A stretch of DNA of 64,000 bases from JADCRZ01 sp039921525 (GTDB lineage Bacteria > Bacteroidota > Bacteroidia > Chitinophagales > Chitinophagaceae): assembly GCA_039921525.1 (NCBI GenBank), contig JBDSBP010000102.1, positions 32,416 to 96,415 of the forward strand, read 5' to 3'. Below the pieces are notes generated by a model, which ran no database searches, had not been told where the DNA came from, and was given only the letters and a program-made list of their open reading frames with translations. Positions 26,156 through 35,350 of this stretch are shown piece by piece. The number at the start of each line of letters is the position of its first letter. Position 1 is the stretch's first letter. The translations under genes and the position numbers were made by a program.

Positions 26156-26842
26156 TTAATTCAATGGGTTACAAAATAATTTAAATTGTTCAATATAAGC
26201 GTTAATATATTCTTCTTTTCGTTTTAAACGATATTGCATAATATAACGGGGATGCGATAAAGGGATAATTAATTTAAAAATTTTCTGTTCGTTATTCAGC
26301 TTGGTGAGATAGTGATAATTTTTCCCCTCTCCAAGGCAAAAAGCTACCTCACGATGGATGCCAAAATCAAGTTGACGGTACAAACAGTCTACTGCAAAAT
26401 CTTTCACTGTTTCCTGGAGTAGTTTGTCGTCATAATAATTTAGATTTTTATTGTTTTTTGTGAATCCCAGCGGGCTTATCGACGTAAAGTAAAAATTTTT
26501 ATAAAAAGCTTCTAAATCGCCAAAGGCCTTAATCATCTCATAAACAAAAACAGAAGATAACTCCTGTTTTTTAGGCATCGGGTTGATTATACCAACCACC
26601 GTTTGCAGGCGGATCGGGTCAGTGAATGGAACTCCTGTTATACCACCACCAAAACGACCAGGGTTAATACCTATTATCATCCATCGTTTATAGGAATCAG
26701 CATAAAATTTTTTATAGAATTGTGTACACAAAGCCAAAACTGAGGGATCCCGAAAGGGGTTCATTACTTCAATTTCATCAGGCACCTTTACCGGGAAATG
26801 AAGTGTTTTTATAAAGCCTAGAATATTTTCTGCGAAATTCAT
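26156..26842 (-). CDS. SMUG2-type uracil-DNA glycosylase family protein
   Basis: 228 residues. The uracil-DNA glycosylase fold is shown by WMIIGINPGRFGGGITGVPF (about 54-73), with the catalytic loop INPGRFG, and by the C-terminal LIIPLSHPRYIMQYR carrying the His of motif B. This matches the SMUG2/DUF4918 group, proposed to repair deaminated bases. Its ATG overlaps the stop of the upstream hydroxylase gene by four bases, although the two functions have no obvious link. Confidence 0.85.
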   Translation of the reverse strand: MNFAENILGFIKTLHFPVKVPDEIEVMNPFRDPSVLALCTQFYKKFYADSYKRWMIIGINPGRFGGGITGVPFTDPIRLQTVVGIINPMPKKQELSSVFVYEMIKAFGDLEAFYKNFYFTSISPLGFTKNNKNLNYYDDKLLQETVKDFAVDCLYRQLDFGIHREVAFCLGEGKNYHYLTKLNNEQKIFKLIIPLSHPRYIMQYRLKRKEEYINAYIEQFKLFCNPLN

Positions 26843-27603
26843 TTGTTATTGTTCTTAGCGGTTACTTCTTCAAAATGCATGTCATAATCAGGGCGAAGCG
26901 TTCCCTTAAGCCGGTCCCAACAAGTAAAATATAGTCCGTAATTTCCTTTAAAAAACGGGTGGTGCAAATTGTGGTTTATGGAAGTATTGATCCATTTACC
27001 AATAGAGCTTTTTTTAAAGCCTCGGGGGTACCGTTCAAAACCAAGATGCCCGTATGCATTGTTAACTGTCATCAGGAAAAAAAACATAAATATGTGTAAA
27101 GGATGAATGGACATTACAAATAAAAACAGCACGAAGATCCCGGCTTCCACAAGGGCTTCCAATGGATGAAACGCATAGGCCGACCACGGTGAGGGATTGG
27201 TAGAATGGTGATAAACATGATGAAAAAGCCGGAATAATTTTTTGTGATGCATCGATCGGTGTGTCCGGTAAAAATATGTATCATGAAGTACGAACAGCAA
27301 TGGAAATGCCAGGAAGAAATAGAACCAGCTATGCTCGCTTATTTGTCTATAAAACCAGGTATGACGCATAATAACCGGGCTATCAAAAATAACTAAAAAC
27401 ACAAGTGCAAAAATGAATATAGTGATGATTGCATAGGCTATATCGCGGGTATAATCTTTCAGCCTCGGAAATCGCGATTGAATTTTTTTGAAGCGTTTAG
27501 TCCTTTTAAAAAGTAAATAAAATACCGAAAACGCGATTCCTGCCACGAGGAAATACCGGGAACCAAATTTTTCTGCATACAAAAAATAGTGCCGGAATTT
27601 CAT
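26839..27603 (-). CDS. Sterol desaturase / fatty acid hydroxylase family membrane enzyme
   Basis: 254 residues from the ATG at 27601-27603 (a TTG at 27624 is less likely). About four membrane helices. The di-iron His boxes are HDTYFYRTHRSMHH (about 132-145), HHVYHH, and HNLHH near the C-terminus. Members hydroxylate or desaturate sterols, fatty acids or carotenoids in the membrane using O2. The substrate is unknown; alkylglycerol monooxygenase or sulfonolipid enzymes are possible relatives. Four-base overlap with the glycosylase gene. Confidence 0.87.
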   Translation of the reverse strand: MKFRHYFLYAEKFGSRYFLVAGIAFSVFYLLFKRTKRFKKIQSRFPRLKDYTRDIAYAIITIFIFALVFLVIFDSPVIMRHTWFYRQISEHSWFYFFLAFPLLFVLHDTYFYRTHRSMHHKKLFRLFHHVYHHSTNPSPWSAYAFHPLEALVEAGIFVLFLFVMSIHPLHIFMFFFLMTVNNAYGHLGFERYPRGFKKSSIGKWINTSINHNLHHPFFKGNYGLYFTCWDRLKGTLRPDYDMHFEEVTAKNNNK

Positions 27604-27625
27604 GGTCGGAAACAAAATTAACAAC

Positions 27626-29341
27626 TTAATGGCTATACGAATCCAGAACTTTGGTCCAGCTTTTATTTTTCAGGTAGTCAAACAGCAACCAGTTTGCCAG
27701 GGCAGATAAAAAAATGCTTATGATAACCACTATTAGTATATCATACACAATATAATGGAAGATCGCCAGGGAAAACACCATGAACATACTGAGAAAACCC
27801 CGGAATATGACTCCGGCTTTTTGACTGGTTTGCTGTGATGCAGAAAAGGGCAAATTTCTTAAGGTAATTAAAGATAAAATCAAACACCCTAGTAAAACAT
27901 TCAATAATCCCAGGACTAAATTAGGTAGTAAATGAAAGCCTATTAAAACGATCCCTAAGACCGACAGGAGTAACATAATAGGAATATAGAATTTTACAAC
28001 CGCTGCTTTTAGAGCCCCGGAAAAAATGAGCCCCGGCTTTTTTATGGGCATCGTAAAATAAAACCAGGCTGCTTTAAATTTATCTGAATACTGTAACTGC
28101 CCTATGGCTAACACCAATAAAAAACTGCTTGAATAAAGTATACTAATCACAATAGCACGTATTTGACTATTTGATGACTTTAACTCTGCTATGCTTAGTT
28201 CATTGTTATTAAAAAACATAATAACAATAAGAACCGCTATATAACCAATGGAAGGATATACTTTGAGTTTGAAATCTCTAAGCCGGCCTGTTAATTTCCA
28301 TGTTATTAAAAACCCCATTCTTTCTTCTCCTTTTTTTGCAAATATTTTAGAGAGCCTCTCGGCCAATAAGAGTGGTCGATTCCTTTTATTCGATCCGGAT
28401 TTTTTTAAAGAAACCGATTCTTCCGTCGTACCGGTGATAAGAGAAAGTTTTTGATTAAAAGAAGGGGCAAAATATTTAATAACCATCCATAAAGAAAAAG
28501 CAGGTACCAGGATAGCAAGTAAGGAGCCAAATAGTAAAGACGGCTGCAACGATAAAAAGGAAAAAAATTCGCAGCATAAGGCAAACCAATAAGAAGGTAG
28601 CAACCAGAGCCAAAAATTTGGTTTTAAAATGAAACTACCCAAAGGCATTTTGCCTACCATTTGTGGTATTACCTGGTAACCTCCGAAGATTAAAATCGTC
28701 ATTACGATTTGTATATAACTTATAAGGGCCTGGAATTTTTGGGGTGACGTGACTTTTAAAATTGCCAGGTAAATGATATTGATTAGAAAAACGGTAAACA
28801 TTGTCGCTGACAGAATCATCAGGAAAAAAATGAAAGCCGGCCAGTAACCTCGAAATATAATCATATAAATCACCCCGGGTATAGACATCGGTAAGATTAT
28901 TTTTGTTACATGAATAAGTATATGCAGAAGCCTGGAAAGTACGAATGTCTTGTCTGTAACAGGTTTGGGAAGAATTATGTAATTATCCCTTATATCAATA
29001 AGTACGGAGGTAAAGTCTGAAATTAATGTGCTTGCCAGCATGAAAATGTATACGGAAAAATAGAAAGTAAGCTGCGTAACCAATTCATCACTTATTCTGA
29101 AGGTGGCTAAAAAAAGCAAACCAAGGAGAGCAGACATTATCATGGTTCCAATAGTGGCTCCAGAAATTGCCTTATCAGATTTTCTTTGACGGGTTTGATG
29201 AAAAGTATTGGGACGCCGGTCATCCATAACAAGCTTTGCAGTAAGAATTAACTTAAGATGAATGGTATTTACGCCTATTTTCCTGTAAAGAGCAACAGGC
29301 AGTAAAGCAAGACGGAGTAAGAACCTGTTAACAATGTTCAT
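27626..29341 (-). CDS. Large ABC transporter permease
   Basis: 571 residues with roughly 12-14 membrane helices and a Ser/Lys-rich cytoplasmic loop near the middle (about 290-320). It is weakly similar in layout to ABC-2 type permeases. Assignment as a permease rests mainly on its position 44 bases after an ABC ATPase gene. The substrate is unknown. It is followed 22 bases later by the hydroxylase. Confidence 0.75.
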   Translation of the reverse strand: MNIVNRFLLRLALLPVALYRKIGVNTIHLKLILTAKLVMDDRRPNTFHQTRQRKSDKAISGATIGTMIMSALLGLLFLATFRISDELVTQLTFYFSVYIFMLASTLISDFTSVLIDIRDNYIILPKPVTDKTFVLSRLLHILIHVTKIILPMSIPGVIYMIIFRGYWPAFIFFLMILSATMFTVFLINIIYLAILKVTSPQKFQALISYIQIVMTILIFGGYQVIPQMVGKMPLGSFILKPNFWLWLLPSYWFALCCEFFSFLSLQPSLLFGSLLAILVPAFSLWMVIKYFAPSFNQKLSLITGTTEESVSLKKSGSNKRNRPLLLAERLSKIFAKKGEERMGFLITWKLTGRLRDFKLKVYPSIGYIAVLIVIMFFNNNELSIAELKSSNSQIRAIVISILYSSSFLLVLAIGQLQYSDKFKAAWFYFTMPIKKPGLIFSGALKAAVVKFYIPIMLLLSVLGIVLIGFHLLPNLVLGLLNVLLGCLILSLITLRNLPFSASQQTSQKAGVIFRGFLSMFMVFSLAIFHYIVYDILIVVIISIFLSALANWLLFDYLKNKSWTKVLDSYSH

Positions 29342-29385
29342 GCTTTTGTATGGGTTATTTCAATTTCAAATCGCAAAACGGGAAG

Positions 29386-30162
29386 CTACTTTTTTTCAAA
29401 TAATTTTCTCAACTGGTCAGCTTTTAATAAAGGCGATTCTATAGAAGTAAGTTCTGAAAAAATTTTTTCGAGGCTGCTATTCCCACGTTCGAGTTTTAGT
29501 TCCTCAAAACTCCCATTGGCGATAACCCGCCCCTCGTTTATTAAAACAATCCGGTCACTTACTTTTTCTACGATGTCCATCATGTGACTGCAATAAAATA
29601 TGGTCTTTCCTTCTTTTGCCATGTTGCTTATTAGCTCTTTAACAATGATTACACTGTTTGCATCCAGTCCACTTAGAGGTTCGTCAAGAATGATGATTTC
29701 CGGATCGTGTATGATACCAGAGGCAATCAACACTTTTTGCTTCATGCCTTTGCTAAAGCTATCCATACGCTGATGTATATTACCTTCCATTCCGAACGCA
29801 TTCAATATACCATAAATACGTTCCTGGATAAGTGCTTCGGGCATATCATATAATTGACCAATAAAACCAAGGAATTCTGCGGGAGTTAGCACTTCATACA
29901 ACTCTGCCAGCTCGGGAACATAACCGGTAATACTTTTAACTTTTAATGAATTTTCCTTCAGATCCATTCCTTTTACAAGTATTTTCCCTTCATAATCGTT
30001 GATTAACCCGCAAAGTATTTTAACGGTAGTGCTTTTGCCAGCGCCATTTGGCCCAATGTAACCGATAATCTGGCCTGGATATATGTCCAGGTTAATGCCC
30101 TTTAATACTTGTTTAGATCCATAATTCTTGTAAAGATTACTAATGCTGATAATGGGGTCCAT
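29386..30162 (-). CDS. ABC transporter ATP-binding protein
   Basis: 258 residues from the ATG at 30160-30162 (an upstream TTG adds two residues). Walker A is GYIGPNGAGKSTTVKIL, the Q-loop region is YVPELAELYEVLTPAEFL, the signature is FSKGMKQKVLIASGI and Walker B is IIILDEPLSGLDAN, followed by the His switch in YCSHMMD. Cytoplasmic ATPase that energises the permease encoded downstream. The FSKGMKQ signature resembles CcmA/bacitracin-type exporters. Confidence 0.93.
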   Translation of the reverse strand: MDPIISISNLYKNYGSKQVLKGINLDIYPGQIIGYIGPNGAGKSTTVKILCGLINDYEGKILVKGMDLKENSLKVKSITGYVPELAELYEVLTPAEFLGFIGQLYDMPEALIQERIYGILNAFGMEGNIHQRMDSFSKGMKQKVLIASGIIHDPEIIILDEPLSGLDANSVIIVKELISNMAKEGKTIFYCSHMMDIVEKVSDRIVLINEGRVIANGSFEELKLERGNSSLEKIFSELTSIESPLLKADQLRKLFEKK

Positions 30163-30399
30163 AGTCAATGAGTCTATATTGGAAGGTAATTTAGCTTAAA
30201 ATGCTGAGTCGTGATGTGAGATTAGCGCAGTATAGGATCTCTCACCCGTCTAATAACTACCACTATATTTTTTGTTTCCCATCCCAGGTCAATCAACTAC
30301 CTGACGAAGATCATTCTATCTACTCCCACAGGTCAAATAAATCCACTGGGGGTTGGTATAATTTTACTAAAGCAGATTTGAAATCCCAAAAATAATTCT
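30163..30399. other. Intergenic upstream of the ABC pair, no confident feature
   Basis: Part of a 528-base gap between the ABC ATPase and the DEAD-box helicase genes. A 64-codon open frame at 30201-30395 has a composition unlike a real protein, and I leave it out. No RNA structure or repeat was recognised. Confidence 0.4.
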
Positions 30400-30570
30400 A
30401 TGAAAAATTTTATTGAACTAAAAACGAACTCAATTCATCCAATTTATACGCCTAATGGCTGGATCCAGGTAGTGTTGCCAGTTTCCATAGTGGCTTGTTT
30501 TCTGTTTTATTTTGATCCAAATGACCCGGAAGGGGGATGTTGCCACGAAACCTCCCTATGTTTGAATTAA
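30400..30570 (+). CDS. Possible 56-residue small protein
   Basis: An ATG-started frame, MKNFIELKTNSIHPIYTPNG onward, with a short hydrophobic stretch (about 24-38, VVLPVSIVACFLFYF) and a Cys-rich tail PEGGCCHETSLCLN. The composition is protein-like, with one possible membrane helix. No family recognised. Too short to be sure. Confidence 0.35.
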   Translation: MKNFIELKTNSIHPIYTPNGWIQVVLPVSIVACFLFYFDPNDPEGGCCHETSLCLN

Positions 30571-30574
30571 GAAG

Positions 30575-30703
30575 ATGTGGAAGCGAAAGAAAAATCTAGT
30601 AATGCCTTTTGGTGTAATGCGTACGCCAGAAAATAAGAAGAGGTATCCACGGAAATCTTCAATTCTTACTAAAAAATTGCTGATAAAGGATTACCTGAAA
30701 TGA
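30575..30703 (+). CDS. Possible 42-residue basic small protein
   Basis: The frame starts 5 bases after the previous small frame and overlaps the end of the helicase gene on the other strand by 13 bases. About one third of residues are Lys or Arg (MWKRKKNLVMPFGVMRTPEN at the start). It could form a pair with the 56-residue frame, or be chance. Confidence 0.2.
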   Translation: MWKRKKNLVMPFGVMRTPENKKRYPRKSSILTKKLLIKDYLK

Positions 30704-31887
30704 CTCCTTGATCTGTTTCGCATCGGCTTATATTTTCTTGGTTGATAAGGGGGTGTAGGGCCAAACTGCTGTGGAATGGGGGCTTTTGTTACCGCGTGAC
30801 CCAGCAGCTCTTCAATGGCTAAAAACTTATTCTGTTCTTTTTCGCCTACAAAAGTATAGGCAATTCCATCTGTTTCAGCTCTTGCCGTACGACCGATCCG
30901 ATGTATGTAATCTTCCCCGTCGTGTGGAACATCGTAATTTATTACCAGGTCGATGTCTTCGATATCTATTCCGCGTGATAATATGTCCGTAGCCACCAAT
31001 ATTTTTAGTCTTCTACTTTTAAAGTCAAGCATCACTTGTTCCCTCGCAGACTGTTCCAGATCAGAGTGAATTTCTTCTATAGAAAAGCCCGATCGTTTGA
31101 GCTCCGTACTCAGTTGTTTAACGTTGTTTTTACGAGAGCAAAAGACAAGTACAGATTTAAAATCCTTTAATTTAAGGAGGTATTTTACTAAAGCCACTTT
31201 TTGTGTGTCATATATAACAAAGGCTTGCTGAACAATTTTTGCAGGAGGTTTGGAAATGGAGATATTAATTTCCTCGGGCTTGAATAAAATCTTTCTTGCC
31301 AGGTCCCTGATCTTTGAGGGCATTGTAGCGGAGAAAAGCAGGTTCTGTCTCTTGGCGGGAAGGAATGAAATAATTTTCATGATATCATCAAAAAACCCCA
31401 TATCGAGCATCCTGTCTGCCTCGTCCAGAACAAGGTATTGAAGCCTGTTTATCTTAACATATCCCTGGTTCAGATGACTGATCATTCTTCCGGGGGTGCA
31501 AATAACAATATCTGCTCCTTTAGAAAGGGCGCGTTTTTCTGTGGAAAAAGACTCCCCGTCCCCGCCGCCATAAACTGCAATTGAACTAATTGGAGTAAAA
31601 TAAGACAGTCCCTCGAGGTTTTGAGCTATCTGAATTGCCAGTTCGCGCGTAGGCACAATTACAAGCGCATTTATATGATCGTCTTGCTTTTCTACAATAA
31701 TTTTATGAATAATAGGAAGCAGATAAGCAGCCGTTTTACCGGTACCTGTTTGTGCGGAGGCTATAATGTCTTTTCCGGCAATAACAAGGGGGATGACTTT
31801 TTGTTGTACCGGGGTAGCGGTCTCATAATTGATTGCATCAATTCCTTCCATTAATCTTTCGTCAAACCCAAATTCTTTGAAATTCAA
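30691..31887 (-). CDS. DEAD-box RNA helicase (RhlE type)
   Basis: 398 residues. Q motif YETATPVQQ (21-29), motif I ASAQTGTGKT (43-52), Ia PTREL, II VLDEADRMLDMGF, III SAT, and C-terminal motifs ATDILSRGIDIEDIDLVINYD and HRIGRTAR. The tail is short and basic (ends SRSHFR), as in RhlE-like cold-shock or ribosome-assembly helicases. Single gene with an AT-rich leader. Confidence 0.93.
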   Translation of the reverse strand: MNFKEFGFDERLMEGIDAINYETATPVQQKVIPLVIAGKDIIASAQTGTGKTAAYLLPIIHKIIVEKQDDHINALVIVPTRELAIQIAQNLEGLSYFTPISSIAVYGGGDGESFSTEKRALSKGADIVICTPGRMISHLNQGYVKINRLQYLVLDEADRMLDMGFFDDIMKIISFLPAKRQNLLFSATMPSKIRDLARKILFKPEEINISISKPPAKIVQQAFVIYDTQKVALVKYLLKLKDFKSVLVFCSRKNNVKQLSTELKRSGFSIEEIHSDLEQSAREQVMLDFKSRRLKILVATDILSRGIDIEDIDLVINYDVPHDGEDYIHRIGRTARAETDGIAYTFVGEKEQNKFLAIEELLGHAVTKAPIPQQFGPTPPYQPRKYKPMRNRSRSHFR

Positions 31888-32192
31888 AACATTTTATTTT
31901 ATAATTCTGTAAAAGTAAGCCAATTTCAAATAGTAGATTAGGAGCGATTAAACAAAGCGATTAAACAAAGCAATTGATCAAAGTAAGTTGAGTGATAACA
32001 GGCAGTAAAGCAGCAGTAAGTTTGAAGGGCTTTTGGATATAAACCTGTTTACTGATAATAGTCTAACTGGATGTTGGGAATCAAAGAGTTTTCCGTAATC
32101 TATATTATTAAACAGATCGAAAGAAGACCTCTTCATTCGATCCGTTAATGGTATTAATAATAAATTTATACCTCGAATTTAAAAAAACGCCC
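31888..32192. other. Intergenic, 305 bases, with a short 13-base tandem duplication
   Basis: Upstream of the helicase gene on its strand. The only structure is gcgattaaacaaa repeated twice in tandem at 31944-31969, followed by a degenerate third unit. No RNA gene seen. Confidence 0.5.
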
Positions 32193-32549
32193 CTATTGAA
32201 CTTCTTCCATTTCCTGTAGTACTGGCGTTGGTTGAGGAGTAACATTTTTTATACTGAGCTGAAATTTGGTATTAAGGGATATCTGGTAGTCATTATCACT
32301 TAACAAGGTTTTCATGATGCCATCCTGTTGAATTACTGCAGCAAGGTCGGAAGCCAAAGGAGAACCACTAATTACATTGGTAACCCGGCCCTTAGAAAAA
32401 TCGATATTGAATTTGTACCCGGCTTTGCGGCCACTGCCTGCCCTTTCAAAATCTATGCGGTTGAGGTCAAGTGTTTGATCACCTGCCGCAGATCGCTTAA
32501 GAAGGATCTTAATAATAGGCAGGTATTTGTTCCAAATATGTGTATACAT
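32193..32549 (-). CDS. Conserved-looking small protein of unknown function
   Basis: 118 residues, no signal peptide or membrane helix. It starts MYTHIWNKYLPIIKILLKRS and has a predicted alpha-beta pattern with NRIDFERAGSGRKAGYKFNI in the middle and a Pro/Glu-rich end. It looks like a conserved Bacteroidota hypothetical protein, but I cannot name a family. Monocistronic. Confidence 0.7.
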   Translation of the reverse strand: MYTHIWNKYLPIIKILLKRSAAGDQTLDLNRIDFERAGSGRKAGYKFNIDFSKGRVTNVISGSPLASDLAAVIQQDGIMKTLLSDNDYQISLNTKFQLSIKNVTPQPTPVLQEMEEVQ

Positions 32550-32688
32550 TGGTTATATTTTTAAGATTTATGAGAGGAACTATTTTTTTACCTGTAAACT
32601 CAAGGCTAAAGGCTTAATCAGGGGGTATAAAATGTAGTTTCTGCTAAATGCACAGGTACACTCATAGCGATTAAAGGTACAATAAAAA

Positions 32689-32865
32689 ATGAAAAAGGTT
32701 GAAAAAACATTTGAGCGGAAGAGTAAACTTGCAAATCTCCTGCAGTGGCATACGATTTGGAAGCGTTTATTTAACCTATTTATGAAAGAAAGTATCCAAT
32801 GGTTATGGATCTACACCCAGTTAAAATTGAAATTTGTTAACAGGTACAGGAGGAAAGAAAATTAG
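32689..32865 (+). CDS. Possible 58-residue basic small protein
   Basis: In a 568-base gap, an ATG frame MKKVEKTFERKSKLANLLQW onward codes for an aromatic and Lys/Arg-rich peptide with LFNLFMKESIQWLWIYTQLK in the middle. It is followed 115 bases later by a hairpin with a T-run on the same strand (32980-33016), which supports a plus-strand transcript. No family recognised. Confidence 0.4.
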   Translation: MKKVEKTFERKSKLANLLQWHTIWKRLFNLFMKESIQWLWIYTQLKLKFVNRYRRKEN

Positions 32866-32979
32866 CAGGTTCCTGATTTATTGAAATTTAATTTCAGCAC
32901 TCCGGAATGGAATTATAGAGGATTGCAGAAAAGCTTCTAAAAAATTAACAATATTGTACCTGGAAAAAATGAGTGAAAT

Positions 32980-33016
32980 AAACGCCCCTGCTTAATTTTA
33001 GGGGTGTTTATTTTTT
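32980..33016 (+). terminator. Hairpin terminator, plus strand
   Basis: Stem aaacgcccct (32980-32989) with aggggtgttt (33000-33009), one G-T pair, loop of 10, followed by attttttag. The nearest plus-strand candidate transcript is the small frame at 32689-32865. Confidence 0.65.
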
Positions 33017-33019
33017 AGC

Positions 33020-33053
33020 AGAATTTATAGAATTATAGAATTCTCAGAATTAG
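33020..33053. repeat. Four-copy AGAATT array, spacing 9/8/9
   Basis: AGAATT hexamers start at 33020, 33029, 33037 and 33046. The segment AGAATTCTCAGAATTAG (33037-33053) is the exact reverse complement of 48930-48946. The array directly follows a hairpin and T-run, as does its inverted partner at 48914-48945. Confidence 0.75.
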
Positions 33054-33117
33054 TTTTGTACGTCCGGGACGTCATCTATTGCGCATTTTAACCGCCGATA
33101 GACATGCATTTTGCATG

Positions 33118-34236
33118 TCAGGAAGTTTTACTGTAGTTTAATATTGCCCATCCGTTCAATACAATAGCAAATAGAAAAACTGTGGCGAAATGCACCCGAA
33201 TGTCGCTAAAACCGCTTCCTTTTAATACTACCATACGCATCACATCTATAATATACCTGATAGGGTTAAAGCGGGTAACAACCTGCGCCCACTCAGGCAT
33301 GCTGTCGATAGAAGTGAATAACCCACCCATTAAGATAAATATCATAATAAAAAAGAAAGCTACAAACATCGCCTGCTGTTGCGTATCTGAGTAAGTGGAA
33401 ATCAATAGGCCAAGCCCTAATACTGCCAACTGGTAAACAGCAACAAAACCGTATAATAACAGGATACTTCCTTGCGGTATGATGCCGTATACAAAGCGGG
33501 TGACAAGCAATCCGATGGTTAGCACTACCAGACCGAGTATCCAAAAGGGTATCAATTTCCCCATTAGAAAATGATATTTTTTGATGGGCGTCACATTGAT
33601 CTGTTCAATGGTTCCTATTTCTTTTTCCCTGACGATATTCATGGAAGAAAGGAAGGCGCCTATCATAGTTATTAGCAGCGCCAATATACCAGGAACCATA
33701 AAAAGCCTGTAGTTCATCAAAGGGTTAAACCAGTTAGATGCTGTGACCTCAATAGTAGGAAGCTGATTCACCCGGGGATGCTGGATCCAGTCTGACCGCA
33801 AATTAGTATTATAATCTTTGATTATATTGATTAAATAGGCTCCGCCTAAACCGGCTTTAATTCCATTAATAGCGTTTATGGCCGTAAATAACTTTTGTTC
33901 GTTAAATCGGATGAGCTTCCCTTCAAACCCCTGGGGTATTTCCAATAAAAGATCGGCCCTATCCATTTCAATAAGCTTGAATGCCTCATCATAAGAACTC
34001 GTATATCCAGCCAATTTAAAATATCCGGATGCAGTAATTTTTGAGAGGAGTTCCTGTGAAGCCCTGGAATGATCATGATCCACCACGCAGAGATTGATGT
34101 TTTTCACTTCGTAATTAGCAGCCAGTGGCAAAATTATCAATTGTATTACCGGCATTACGAGTATCATAACAAGGATAGACTTGTTCCTGAATATTTGTAA
34201 AAACTCTTTCTGCAATAAAAATTTAAGGGTTCTCAT
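33118..34236 (-). CDS. ABC-2 exporter permease (YbhR-like)
   Basis: 372 residues: N-terminal membrane helix (about 19-40), a large extracytoplasmic domain (about 45-175) and five C-terminal helices. The EKEIGTIEQINVTP coupling motif after helix 2 is typical of YbhS/YbhR permeases. It pairs with the permease encoded at 34233-35339, from which it is offset by a four-base overlap. Last gene of the tetR-tolC-hlyD-ABC operon, which probably exports drugs or toxic compounds across both membranes. Confidence 0.92.
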   Translation of the reverse strand: MRTLKFLLQKEFLQIFRNKSILVMILVMPVIQLIILPLAANYEVKNINLCVVDHDHSRASQELLSKITASGYFKLAGYTSSYDEAFKLIEMDRADLLLEIPQGFEGKLIRFNEQKLFTAINAINGIKAGLGGAYLINIIKDYNTNLRSDWIQHPRVNQLPTIEVTASNWFNPLMNYRLFMVPGILALLITMIGAFLSSMNIVREKEIGTIEQINVTPIKKYHFLMGKLIPFWILGLVVLTIGLLVTRFVYGIIPQGSILLLYGFVAVYQLAVLGLGLLISTYSDTQQQAMFVAFFFIMIFILMGGLFTSIDSMPEWAQVVTRFNPIRYIIDVMRMVVLKGSGFSDIRVHFATVFLFAIVLNGWAILNYSKTS

Positions 34237-35339
34237 GCCAGTCGAATTTTAAATTTTTTAAGGCTTGCTACTGTCAAAACCAATGTCATTATACCAAGTA
34301 TTATGGATTCTTTCCAAATCGAAGAGAAACCCAGGCCCTTGATCATAATAGATTTTACAATAATGTAATACCATTTAGCAGGAACAACATTAGATATTAC
34401 TTGCAAAAGCAGGGGCATGTTTTCGATCGGAAACATAAATCCACTAAATAGCATAGTTGGCAATAACATGCCCATCACGGAAACCAGCATAGCTGCTTGT
34501 TGCGTTTCTGTTGCCATAGAAATGAGTAAACCTAACGACAGGGATGTAATAATAAATAAAACGCTTTCTAAAAGTAGCAATGGGATGCTTCCTCTGATGG
34601 GCAAACCTAGCAGGAATACACTCAACAAAAGAATAATCACCCCATTTACTACTGACAGGACTAAGTAAGGAATCACTTTTGAAAGAATTACAATAATAGG
34701 TTTTAATGGCGATACCAGTAAGATCTCCATCGTTCCTAATTCCTTTTCCTTTACAATTGATATGGCAGTCATCATTACACAAACTAACATTAGCACCAAT
34801 GCCATTAGTCCCGGCACAAAATTTTGCACGCCCTTCAATTGCGGGTTGTACAGCATTCTTGTTTCAGTGGTGATACGGTATGGTAGAGAGGTTCCTTTAT
34901 TTAGCATCTGTTGGTAATCCATTATTATTGCAGAAAGGTAATTGGTTAGCGTATTCGCGGTATTGGGATCGGAAGCATCAGCAATAACCTGCACCTGGGC
35001 CTTTTGCATATGCATCAGATCGTTGTTGAAACCGGAAGGAAAAACCAGTACCATTTTAATAATTCCCTTTTTAAAAGATTCCTCAATTTGTTGTTGGCTT
35101 AATATAGATTTTTCAATTTCAAAATAGTTGCTGGCAGAAACTTTACTAATTATTTCCTGTGAAGCAATATCCTTCGCCTCATCCATCACAATAATTTTTG
35201 CATTTTTTACCTCGTTGGTTAAAGCAAACCCAAAAATAATTATCTGAACTATGGGTAGGCCGAACAATATGAGTAATGTTTTCCTATCGCGCAGAACATG
35301 TGCGAATTCTTTTTTGATAAAGCTGAGAAGTTGTTTCAT
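34233..35339 (-). CDS. ABC-2 exporter permease (YbhS-like)
   Basis: 368 residues with the same layout as the next permease: one N-terminal helix, an extracytoplasmic domain with ASNYFEIEKSILSQQQIEES, then five helices with EKELGTMEILLVSPLKP. The two permeases should form a heterodimer. It starts 11 bases after the second ATPase gene. Confidence 0.92.
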   Translation of the reverse strand: MKQLLSFIKKEFAHVLRDRKTLLILFGLPIVQIIIFGFALTNEVKNAKIIVMDEAKDIASQEIISKVSASNYFEIEKSILSQQQIEESFKKGIIKMVLVFPSGFNNDLMHMQKAQVQVIADASDPNTANTLTNYLSAIIMDYQQMLNKGTSLPYRITTETRMLYNPQLKGVQNFVPGLMALVLMLVCVMMTAISIVKEKELGTMEILLVSPLKPIIVILSKVIPYLVLSVVNGVIILLLSVFLLGLPIRGSIPLLLLESVLFIITSLSLGLLISMATETQQAAMLVSVMGMLLPTMLFSGFMFPIENMPLLLQVISNVVPAKWYYIIVKSIMIKGLGFSSIWKESIILGIMTLVLTVASLKKFKIRLA

Positions 35340-35350
35340 GTGAGGTGAAT

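Noticed and set aside
30201..30395. 64-codon open frame upstream of the ABC ATPase gene
   Set aside because: Residue composition is not protein-like, no start context and no family resemblance.
33060..33119. Short palindromes acgtccgggacgt (33060-33072) and gacatgca/tgcatgtc (33101-33119) at the permease 3' end
   Set aside because: Stems are short without a U-run on either strand, so I do not call a terminator or operator.
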